Made by a program: the position numbers and the translations under genes
Notes under the pieces: generated by a model
The model's input: only the letters and a program-made list of their open reading frames with translations
Told to the model about the DNA's origin: nothing
Databases searched by the model: none
Source: Microbacterium soli
Lineage (GTDB): Bacteria > Actinomycetota > Actinomycetes > Actinomycetales > Microbacteriaceae
Direction: 5' to 3'
Length of the DNA stretch: 64,000 bases
Assembly (NCBI RefSeq): GCF_039539005.1
Contig: NZ_BAABCP010000001.1
Location: 682,001 to 746,000, forward strand
Shown here: piece after piece, positions 57,636 to 64,000 of the stretch
Position numbering within the stretch: the stretch's first letter is position 1
Layout: every line of letters begins with the position of its first letter

Positions 57636-58436
57636 TCACTCCTCTCCCTTTTCGTAGGAATCTGACGACCCCGCATCCAGGCCCAGATAGGAACGGATCA
57701 CCTGCGGGTCACGTGTGACGTGCGCCGGCGTGCCCGTGGCGATGATCCGCCCGAAGTCGAGCACGGAGACCGTGTCGGCGAGCCCCATGACGAACGACAT
57801 GTTGTGCTCGACGAGAAGTATCGTGAGATCGAGCGCGGAATGGGCTTCACGGATGGCCTGAGCCATCACCGACATCTCTTCTGCGCTCATTCCAGCGACG
57901 GGTTCGTCGAGGATGACTACCCGCGGCTCGGCACACAGCGCTCTAGCGAATTCCACTCGCTTCTGCACTCCGTAGGGAAGCGTTCCAGCCGGCCGGTCCA
58001 GCACATCGTCAAGGCCGAGGAACTCTGCCACTTCATGCACGCGAGAGCGATGAACGGCTTCGTCTCGCCGCGCGCGGGCGGATCTGAAGGCAAAGCCGAC
58101 GATTCCGGCCGAGAAGAGATGATGGCGACCGTCCAACAGGTTCTCGCGCACTGTTCGCCCGCGCCCGAGCGCAAGATTCTGGAAGGTGCGCGCCACGCCT
58201 CGCCGCACGAGGTCGTCAGCCCTCAGATCAGACATCGGTGCGTCTCTCACACGGATCTCTCCGGCTGTCGGCCGGTAGATGCCCGACAACAGATTGAGCA
58301 GCGTGCTCTTGCCTGCACCATTCGGTCCGATGAGAGCATGGATCTCGCTCTCTTGAACTTGGAGGTTCACATCCGCGAGTGCGACAACACCTCCGAACTG
58401 CTTTGAGACACCGACCATCGAGAGCATCGAAGTCAT
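57636..58436 (-). CDS. livG: ABC transporter ATPase (LivG)
   Basis: 266 residues. Walker A is GPNGAGKSTLLNLLSG (37-52), with Q-loop VARTFQNLAL. The signature region (LPYGVQKRVEFARAL) deviates slightly from LSGGQ (YGVQK), as is common in LivG. Walker B is VVILDEPVAGM and the switch His is in LVEHNM. It powers uptake with LivF. The ATG overlaps the livF stop (ATGA). Confidence 0.92.
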   Translation of the reverse strand: MTSMLSMVGVSKQFGGVVALADVNLQVQESEIHALIGPNGAGKSTLLNLLSGIYRPTAGEIRVRDAPMSDLRADDLVRRGVARTFQNLALGRGRTVRENLLDGRHHLFSAGIVGFAFRSARARRDEAVHRSRVHEVAEFLGLDDVLDRPAGTLPYGVQKRVEFARALCAEPRVVILDEPVAGMSAEEMSVMAQAIREAHSALDLTILLVEHNMSFVMGLADTVSVLDFGRIIATGTPAHVTRDPQVIRSYLGLDAGSSDSYEKGEE

Positions 58437-59230
58437 GTCGAGCTCCAGCGGGTGAGTACGGGTCGGACTTCCGAGGTCGGCTGCTTCGCCACCGCATCCA
58501 CCCCGCCGAGATATCTCTCGATCACTTCCGGAGACGTCGCCAATTCACTGCTCTCCCCCGAGAGCACAATCCTGCCCATATCCAGGACGTATGCGTACTC
58601 GGCGATGCGGAGAGCCATACCCGCGTTCTGCTCGACAAGCAGCACCGTTGTGCCCTCGCTGTTCACGGTCCTGATCGCATCTGCAACCCGTTCGATCGTC
58701 TGAGGCGAGAGTCCGAGCGAGGGTTCGTCGAGCATCAGCAGATCGGGATTGGACATGAGCGCCCGACCGATGGCGATCATCTGCTGCTCGCCGCCGGACA
58801 TCAGTCCCGCGCGGATGTTCCTCTTCTCAGCCAGCTGGGGAAACAGAGCGAACACCCGATCCTTCGCCCGTTGTCGATCCCTCGCAGTCTTGGCGGCGAA
58901 TCCACCCGCACGAAGGTTCTCTTCGACCGTGAGTCGTGTGAAGACTCTGCGTCCCTCCGGCACGTGGGCTATACCGGCCAAGACAGCCGCATGCGGGTTC
59001 CTCCCAGAAAGAGTACGTCCGAAGACCTCCATCGAGCCGGCGGCGATATGCCCACGACAGTAACCGAGAGTGAGCGAGAGAGCACGCAGTAACGTCGTCT
59101 TACCCGCCCCATTGCTTCCCAGCAGAGCCACAAGCTGCCCCTGTTCGACAGAGAGCGAGACGTCGGAAAGTCCGATGATCGACCTGTTGTAGAGGACCCG
59201 CAGGCCATCCACCGCAAGAGCACTCGTCAT
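58433..59230 (-). CDS. livF: ABC transporter ATPase (LivF)
   Basis: 265 residues. Walker A is GSNGAGKTTLLRALS, with VPEGRRVFTRLTVEENL as the typical LivF Q-loop region. The signature MSGGEQQMIAIGRAL and Walker B LLMLDEPSLGL are canonical, with LLVEQN as the switch. It begins 86 bp downstream of the binding-protein gene. It is co-translated with livG through the ATGA overlap. The C-terminal ~25 residues are extra polar sequence. Confidence 0.92.
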   Translation of the reverse strand: MTSALAVDGLRVLYNRSIIGLSDVSLSVEQGQLVALLGSNGAGKTTLLRALSLTLGYCRGHIAAGSMEVFGRTLSGRNPHAAVLAGIAHVPEGRRVFTRLTVEENLRAGGFAAKTARDRQRAKDRVFALFPQLAEKRNIRAGLMSGGEQQMIAIGRALMSNPDLLMLDEPSLGLSPQTIERVADAIRTVNSEGTTVLLVEQNAGMALRIAEYAYVLDMGRIVLSGESSELATSPEVIERYLGGVDAVAKQPTSEVRPVLTRWSST

Positions 59231-59316
59231 TCATGCACCTCTTCACTCGTCAGGATCGAGCACACGGGACCCGAGGAGGAAGCCGCACCGCGGCTCCCTC
59301 CCCCTGGTCATCGGCC

Positions 59317-60540
59317 TCACTCGTTCAGGGTCGCGGTGAGCTCACCGATGAAGGGCTGCTCCTCGATGCGCAACCCGTCGATCATGCTCGGATCAGGCCG
59401 CAGAACATAGCTCATCATCCCCGGCGAACGCAGATCGAACTCGAGCGGAACGATGGCACCGCCGGTTTCCACCTCTCCGAGACCATCGACCACCGCGAGA
59501 AGGCCTGCCCGGGTCAGGTCTCCGTCCTTGCACGCGGCACTGAGCGCCTGGTCCATGATGGTCGCCATACCCCATCCCAAGTTCATCCAATGCGATGGAT
59601 GCGCGCCACTTCCGCTCTCCTCGAGAGCCGCTCTGTTCGCCGATGGGCCGTCAGATCCGTCGCCGAATGGGGCGACGTAGGCGACGAAGTACGTGTTCTC
59701 TTCAAGTCCTGGTCCCGCAGACGTCTCCAATGCAGAGGCATCGAACGCGCCTGCACTCGCGATGAACGGCACGTCCAGCCCCTGAGCACGAGCTATCGTC
59801 ACCGCCGAGTTGAGGACACCGGCGCTTCCTGCCACGAACACGGCGCTCACGCCCGCGCCACCGAGGGCCGTGATCTGCGCCGTCATGTCCTTGTCCGTGA
59901 CTTCGGCCGGCTGTGAGACGAGCGTGAGGCCGGCAAGGTCCGCCGCCTCCTCCACACCCACCAGAGACGCCTTGCCGAAGTCATTGTTGAGATAGATCGC
60001 TCCGATGACATCACCCTCCTGGACACCGAGGTTATCGACGGCGTACGAGACACCGTTCATCATCTCGACATCATTCAGCGTCCCCGCCAGCAGAATGTTG
60101 TCGTTCTCGGCGAGATCCGGCGCCGGCACGGCGATGACCATCATGTCGTCTTTCGCGAAGTCGTCCATGTTGACGACTGTGATCGGAGTGGCAGTGGTGG
60201 CTTGGATGGCAAGTACGTCGTCTCGCAGTTCCGCGTAAGCCGTCTTCGCCCGATCCGTCTTGTACTCCGTGTCCTTGACGACGAGCTCCACGGAGCGCTC
60301 GCAGACCTGGTGCGTCTGCCAATAGTGTTTCGCCCCCTCCACCGTGGGGACTCCCGTCGACGCGAAAGGTCCGGTCAGGTCGGCGATGATTCCCAGAGTG
60401 ATGCTGTCTTCCGTCACTCCCGGAACGATTACAGCATCAGAATCGGAAGTCGCCTTGGAACTGGTGCAGCCGATTGTCGTGGCGAGGGTCACGCCGACGA
60501 CGGCAAGCGTCAAGACGCTTCGCAGAACAGTCTTCTTCAT
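59317..60540 (-). CDS. Periplasmic-type substrate-binding lipoprotein of the Liv transporter
   Basis: 407 residues. The signal peptide (MKKTVLRSVLTLAVVGVTLA) ends in the lipobox TTIGC (C25), so it is a lipid-anchored binding protein. Mature landmarks are ITLGIIADLTGPFASTG and IGAIYLNNDFGKASLVGVEEAADLAGL, typical of the type I Leu/Ile/Val-binding fold that also includes aromatic-acid-binding members. It lies between the oxygenase and ATPase genes. AAGGA is eight to nine bases before the ATG. Confidence 0.9.
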   Translation of the reverse strand: MKKTVLRSVLTLAVVGVTLATTIGCTSSKATSDSDAVIVPGVTEDSITLGIIADLTGPFASTGVPTVEGAKHYWQTHQVCERSVELVVKDTEYKTDRAKTAYAELRDDVLAIQATTATPITVVNMDDFAKDDMMVIAVPAPDLAENDNILLAGTLNDVEMMNGVSYAVDNLGVQEGDVIGAIYLNNDFGKASLVGVEEAADLAGLTLVSQPAEVTDKDMTAQITALGGAGVSAVFVAGSAGVLNSAVTIARAQGLDVPFIASAGAFDASALETSAGPGLEENTYFVAYVAPFGDGSDGPSANRAALEESGSGAHPSHWMNLGWGMATIMDQALSAACKDGDLTRAGLLAVVDGLGEVETGGAIVPLEFDLRSPGMMSYVLRPDPSMIDGLRIEEQPFIGELTATLNE

Positions 60541-60645
60541 TGAAAGTGTCCTTACTGTGAGCTGGATTACATGGGGTCTACTGTCATGTCACCGATACTT
60601 GAAGTCGACGCGCCCTGACTCGATCTGGCGCAGGAGACACAGCTC

Positions 60646-62283
60646 TCAACGGGGAGAACAGTCCCCAGAAGATCTGACTCCCCGCAGAGAGTCCACCAAC
60701 AGATTGACATCGGTGAACTCATCGCCGCGCCATGCGACATGTCCGTCCGGCCGCACGAGCACCAGCCGCCGTTGATACAGCGATGCGAACCCCTGGTCGG
60801 TGAGGTCATGCACTTCGACGGGAACGGAATGAAGCGCGGCAGCACGAAGGAACTCCGCGATGTTGTCCCTGTCCGCGCCGAACGTGAGCAGCGCATATCC
60901 CGCGCCGAAGAGGTCTAGAGTGGACCGCCCATCACGCAACCAAGCATGCGGTGCTCGAACGCCCGGTATCGTGCTCGGTTCATACTCTTCTGACTCTTCT
61001 GATTCGGATTGCTGTGGTGACGCATCTGCGACGATCGCAGACGAACTGTACACATACCCGAGGTGCACGCCAACCGGACGCCACGCCTTCACATTCTCCG
61101 CTCTCAACCGACTGCCGAGTTCCTCGCGGATACGCTCGCCCTCATCCGTGTCGGCGTCCAAACCGTCGAGCGTCGTGTCCTCTGTGATGCGTGTGTAGTT
61201 ACGCATCGCCTCGTCGACGGCGAACTGGACAACCGGCATCCGCTCCGTCTCATATGTGTCGAGCAAACCGGCGTCCGCCCAGCCCTCCAACACGGCGGCG
61301 AGCTTCCATCCCAAGTTCATCGCGTCCGCGAAGCCTGTGTTCATGCCCAATCCTCCGTTCGGCGGTGTGACGTGAGCAGAGTCCCCTGCGAGGAACACTC
61401 GACGGTCCTGCATGCGCTCGGCCACGAGCGCCCGCCTCGTCCATCTCGTGACAGAGAGGATCTCGTAGCGCAGGCCGGGAAGCCCGAGCCGATCGATCGC
61501 GTCGTCGGGGTCGAGCGCGTTGATCCCTGCGCCGTCAGTGCCGTAGACCGTCAACCGCCACACGTCACGGCCATCCACCGACCACAACGTGCCCCACGTC
61601 CCTTCTGGACCGATGAGTACGTACCGCAACGCATCAGCGAATGGCTGCGCGCCGCGCAGCGCACCGCTCCGGAAAAGGATATTGACCGAGTAGTCCACCC
61701 GCTGCCGTCCGGTCATGGAGACACCGAACGTCGGACGCACAGTACTGTGATATCCGTCACACGCCACGAGGTATTGCGCGTGAATCGTCTCTTCCGCACC
61801 GTCGACCACATCGCGCAGACGCGCTTCCACGCCGTTGTCGTCCTGGTCGTAGCCGATCAGTTCCTTTCCATACTCGAACCGAACGCTCGAATATGCTGCA
61901 GCCCTCTCTCTCAGAATCGGATCGAACCAGTTCTGAGGGCAATGTGTCGTTTCCTCGGGACTGAATGGGGAAGGGGGAGTATCAGCGATGGACGGAACAT
62001 TGATCCGGGCGAGTTCATGACCTGTCATCGACGTGACGAACGCTGTATCCTGCGGATGCTCCTCCGGAAAACCCCAATGACGCACCGCCTGGGATATCCC
62101 CAGTCGCCGACAGAACTCCATCGTGCGCACGCTGACATGCATGATCTTCGGATCGCTCACATCAAGGCTCTCGAGCCGCTCGACCACCCGGCAGTCGACT
62201 CCGCGACTGCCCAGATCCGTGGCCAGAGCGAGTCCGATGGGCCCGGCGCCGACAATGAGCACGTGAGTCGAGATGACGCTCAT
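60646..62283 (-). CDS. Group A FAD-dependent monooxygenase (PheA/MhpA-like)
   Basis: 545 residues. It has the dinucleotide motif VLIVGAGPIGLALATDL, the DG motif LVACDGYHSTVR and the GD motif VFLAGDSAHVTPPNGGLGMNTGFADAMNLGWKLA (in two parts), then a C-terminal thioredoxin-like domain. It uses NAD(P)H and O2 to hydroxylate an aromatic ring. ATG 62283 was chosen because it overlaps the hydrolase stop (ATGA); an earlier start at 62295 is possible. With the hydrolase and the divergent VOC protein it forms a short degradation route. The substrate is unknown. Confidence 0.88.
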   Translation of the reverse strand: MSVISTHVLIVGAGPIGLALATDLGSRGVDCRVVERLESLDVSDPKIMHVSVRTMEFCRRLGISQAVRHWGFPEEHPQDTAFVTSMTGHELARINVPSIADTPPSPFSPEETTHCPQNWFDPILRERAAAYSSVRFEYGKELIGYDQDDNGVEARLRDVVDGAEETIHAQYLVACDGYHSTVRPTFGVSMTGRQRVDYSVNILFRSGALRGAQPFADALRYVLIGPEGTWGTLWSVDGRDVWRLTVYGTDGAGINALDPDDAIDRLGLPGLRYEILSVTRWTRRALVAERMQDRRVFLAGDSAHVTPPNGGLGMNTGFADAMNLGWKLAAVLEGWADAGLLDTYETERMPVVQFAVDEAMRNYTRITEDTTLDGLDADTDEGERIREELGSRLRAENVKAWRPVGVHLGYVYSSSAIVADASPQQSESEESEEYEPSTIPGVRAPHAWLRDGRSTLDLFGAGYALLTFGADRDNIAEFLRAAALHSVPVEVHDLTDQGFASLYQRRLVLVRPDGHVAWRGDEFTDVNLLVDSLRGVRSSGDCSPR

Positions 62284-63431
62284 CGAGTACCCCAATCGAC
62301 GATGATGCTCGACATTCGCCGCGCGAGGTCGGGTCTGCCCTGGAAGTAGTGGTCCGCACCTTCGATCTCGACAAGCTCGACGTCGTCGTGGCGCACCGCA
62401 TCAGCCATCCCGCGCGCATGGCTCGGAAACGCCGCGCAGTCCGCACTGCCGTACACGACGAGCACCGGTGCCTGCACCTTCGGCAACTGCTTGTACGCGT
62501 TCGCGCGACTGAGATCGTAGCTCCATTGACTCAACCAGGAGCGCAGGCTGGAGTAGTGGCCCAACGAGGCCGGACGGAAGTTCGCACTCCACGGTGCACC
62601 CCACAGCGTCGTGAGCTTGCGGTCCGACGGATCGATGGTGCCGTCGAGGAAACGCGGGTCCGCCGCAGTGCCATGCACGACGAACGGCAGATCGTCCAAC
62701 GCATCGGCCTCGGAACCGCCCGACGGCTCAGCTTCCTCCGCGATCTCGATGAGTGTCTGCTGTGCCCATTCCGTGATGCGCCTGTTGCGTGCTATCTGCG
62801 CCTCACGGTAACGACGGATGAACTCGTCCGGGTACACCGGACCGTTACGCGGATCGAACATGTCCAGAGATTCATCTCGGGCGAACGGGTTCAGCTCGTC
62901 CACGATCGCCGCATCGAGGGCCTCTGTGTAGACGACAGCCCTCCCCGGGTGCGCCATCGCCATCACCAGGGAATCAGCCGGTGACAAGCCCGCTCCCGCG
63001 ATGTCGACGGGATCCCCCGCCGGCGTCCGGGTGATATCCGGCGACTCCGCCTGCGCCTGATAAAGGGCGGCGAGCCCACCACCGCCGCTGTTTCCGACCA
63101 GCACGACGCGCTCGTAACCGAGGTCTCGCAGATGGGCAATGGCCGCACCGATATCGAGCAAGCAGTTCTCCATGATGAGCGCGGAGTCATTCCCGACGTA
63201 ACGCGTCGCCAGCCCCGCAGCGTCCACCCCGAGCGTCGACATGTACTCCGTGGCATAGTGACCCATGAAATTGGACGCCGGGTGGACGAAGAGCACCACC
63301 GTGGATGCTCTCCGCGGCCCGCCACGCCAGAGCACCGCCCATGTCTTGCCACTCATACGTGCAACGCCGGAGTTGACATCCAACCTGCCCGACGCGACGA
63401 CATCGATGGCCAGCAGCTCCCGAGTCGGCAT
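62280..63431 (-). CDS. Alpha/beta hydrolase
   Basis: 383 residues. The nucleophile elbow is VLVGNSGGGG (S115). The late segment VLVVYGSADCAAF likely holds the acid and GADHYFQG the histidine. It is about 100 residues longer than meta-cleavage-type C-C hydrolases, with an insertion around 140-270, so an esterase or ring-cleaving hydrolase of a larger subgroup is likely. ATG 63431 lies behind GCGAGGGACG. It is the first gene of the minus-strand operon, and overlaps the monooxygenase start (ATGA). Confidence 0.8.
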   Translation of the reverse strand: MPTRELLAIDVVASGRLDVNSGVARMSGKTWAVLWRGGPRRASTVVLFVHPASNFMGHYATEYMSTLGVDAAGLATRYVGNDSALIMENCLLDIGAAIAHLRDLGYERVVLVGNSGGGGLAALYQAQAESPDITRTPAGDPVDIAGAGLSPADSLVMAMAHPGRAVVYTEALDAAIVDELNPFARDESLDMFDPRNGPVYPDEFIRRYREAQIARNRRITEWAQQTLIEIAEEAEPSGGSEADALDDLPFVVHGTAADPRFLDGTIDPSDRKLTTLWGAPWSANFRPASLGHYSSLRSWLSQWSYDLSRANAYKQLPKVQAPVLVVYGSADCAAFPSHARGMADAVRHDDVELVEIEGADHYFQGRPDLARRMSSIIVDWGTR

Positions 63432-63544
63432 CGTCCCTCGCTTCCCGTGACGGCATCGTTGCACGTCAACGTCGTCATATTCGCACATGCTGTTTGAATA
63501 TTGCAACTATCTGTTTTTCAGTGATTACGTTTCACTTCTACTTG

Positions 63545-63573
63545 CATTATACGAACGTGTTGTGCGTATAGTG
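63545..63573. promoter_or_regulatory. Palindrome in the divergent promoter of the catabolic genes
   Basis: CATTATACG, 11 bases, CGTATAGTG: eight of nine positions are complementary. It overlaps a -10-like TATAGT (63567-63572) for the plus-strand VOC gene and lies about 115 bp before the hydrolase start. The size and place suit a regulator such as the IclR protein at 54226-54942. The surrounding 63480-63560 is unusually AT-rich for this window. Confidence 0.5.
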
Positions 63574-63636
63574 ACCGTACTGGTATGCCAGATGCGGGCC
63601 GCCACCTCTTCGGCGACCCCGAATCAAGGAGCACAG

Positions 63637-64000
63637 ATGACACACGAACGCCTCATACAGAAGCTCTTCCACTTCGCCTATCCGTGCCGCGATGGCGAAG
63701 AGACACGGCACTTCTACGAGGACTTGCTTGAGCTTCCTCTGGTCAACTGCATGCAGGCGGATGTCGTGCCCAGCACGGGGGAGGAGAAGCCGTACGCTCA
63801 CATCTTCTTCGAGATGGGTGACGGCTCCTACATCGCATTCTTCGACCTTGGTGAGGACCAGATGCCTCTGCCGTCTCCGAACACACCCGCGTGGGTCCAA
63901 CACCTGGCGCTGGAAGTGGGTGACATCTCAAAGGTCCTCAAACTGCGGGACCGTCTCAAGAGCGCGAACGTTCAGGTCACCGACATCGTCGACCATGGTT
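63637..64000 (+). CDS. VOC-family (glyoxalase/dioxygenase-fold) protein, partial
   Basis: The first 121 residues are in the window; the gene runs off the right edge. HFAYPCRDGEETRHFYEDLLEL is the beta-alpha start of a vicinal-oxygen-chelate unit with a potential metal His. AHIFFEMGDGSYIAFFDLG follows, then WVQHLALEVGDISKVLKLRDRL begins the second half. It could be a ring-cleaving dioxygenase or an isomerase in the pathway of the divergent operon. AAGGAG is seven bases before the ATG. Confidence 0.82.
   Translation, partial: MTHERLIQKLFHFAYPCRDGEETRHFYEDLLELPLVNCMQADVVPSTGEEKPYAHIFFEMGDGSYIAFFDLGEDQMPLPSPNTPAWVQHLALEVGDISKVLKLRDRLKSANVQVTDIVDHG

Overview
The window comes from a high-GC actinobacterium, most likely Microbacteriaceae (Microbacterium-like). 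The evidence is the GC-rich third codon positions, frequent GTG starts, Shine-Dalgarno sites of the GGGGAGG type, a rplM-rpsI-glmM block, a type I pantothenate kinase and leaderless-looking genes behind TAnnnT -10 boxes. No rRNA, tRNA, CRISPR array, insertion sequence or prophage was seen. The genus is inferred from gene content, not from a marker gene.

Bases 1-49000 are almost entirely an exopolysaccharide/capsule super-locus. Its left part (365-13346) holds galE, a low-molecular-weight tyrosine phosphatase, a Wzz/BY-kinase, a signal peptidase I, a first phosphoglycosyl transferase, and two copies of an unusual module made of an uncharacterised nucleotidyltransferase plus PqqD-like proteins, one copy with an HPr-kinase-like/PqqD fusion. 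The middle (13356-25031) is a run of glycosyltransferases, including an in-frame GT4-GT2 fusion, with an ABC exporter and a Tat-exported cysteine-rich protein. From 25083 to 43267 come a PP-loop enzyme, a pyruvyltransferase, a second BY-kinase, two Wzy-like polymerases, a Wzx flippase, ugd, more glycosyltransferases and a Stealth-type phosphotransferase. The stretch 34861-43267 looks visibly less GC-rich than its flanks. From 43592 to 49002 are a second phosphoglycosyl transferase, an O-acyltransferase, a GT11-like enzyme and two further transferases. The doubled kinase, priming enzyme and polymerase suggest two Wzx/Wzy-type polymers, or one polymer with duplicated control.

Bases 49198-54071 are housekeeping or envelope genes: VanZ-like, glmM, rpsI, rplM and a DUF4012 membrane protein. 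Bases 54226-64000 are a catabolic and uptake island: an IclR regulator, a DoxX protein, a five-part Liv-type ABC importer, a group A flavin monooxygenase and an alpha/beta hydrolase in one direction, and a VOC protein in the other, with a palindrome in the divergent promoter. It probably imports and degrades an aromatic or similar carboxylate; the substrate cannot be read from sequence.

Two structures are not explained by the gene list. First, five copies of a 78-79 bp nested inverted repeat (consensus arms CGAGCCACCA twice, then TGGTGGCTCG twice, with near-constant 9/21/9 spacers) lie 40-90 bp after stop codons, in the orientation of the preceding gene and behind C-rich tracts. One copy lies inside the GT4-GT2 fusion and is read as protein. 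Second, the 5' leaders of several polysaccharide genes carry small hairpins whose loops are G-rich (TCTGGGG, TATGGGG, ACCTGGGG, GGGG), including the leaders of the phosphatase and of both priming transferases. These two are the best candidates for something undescribed.
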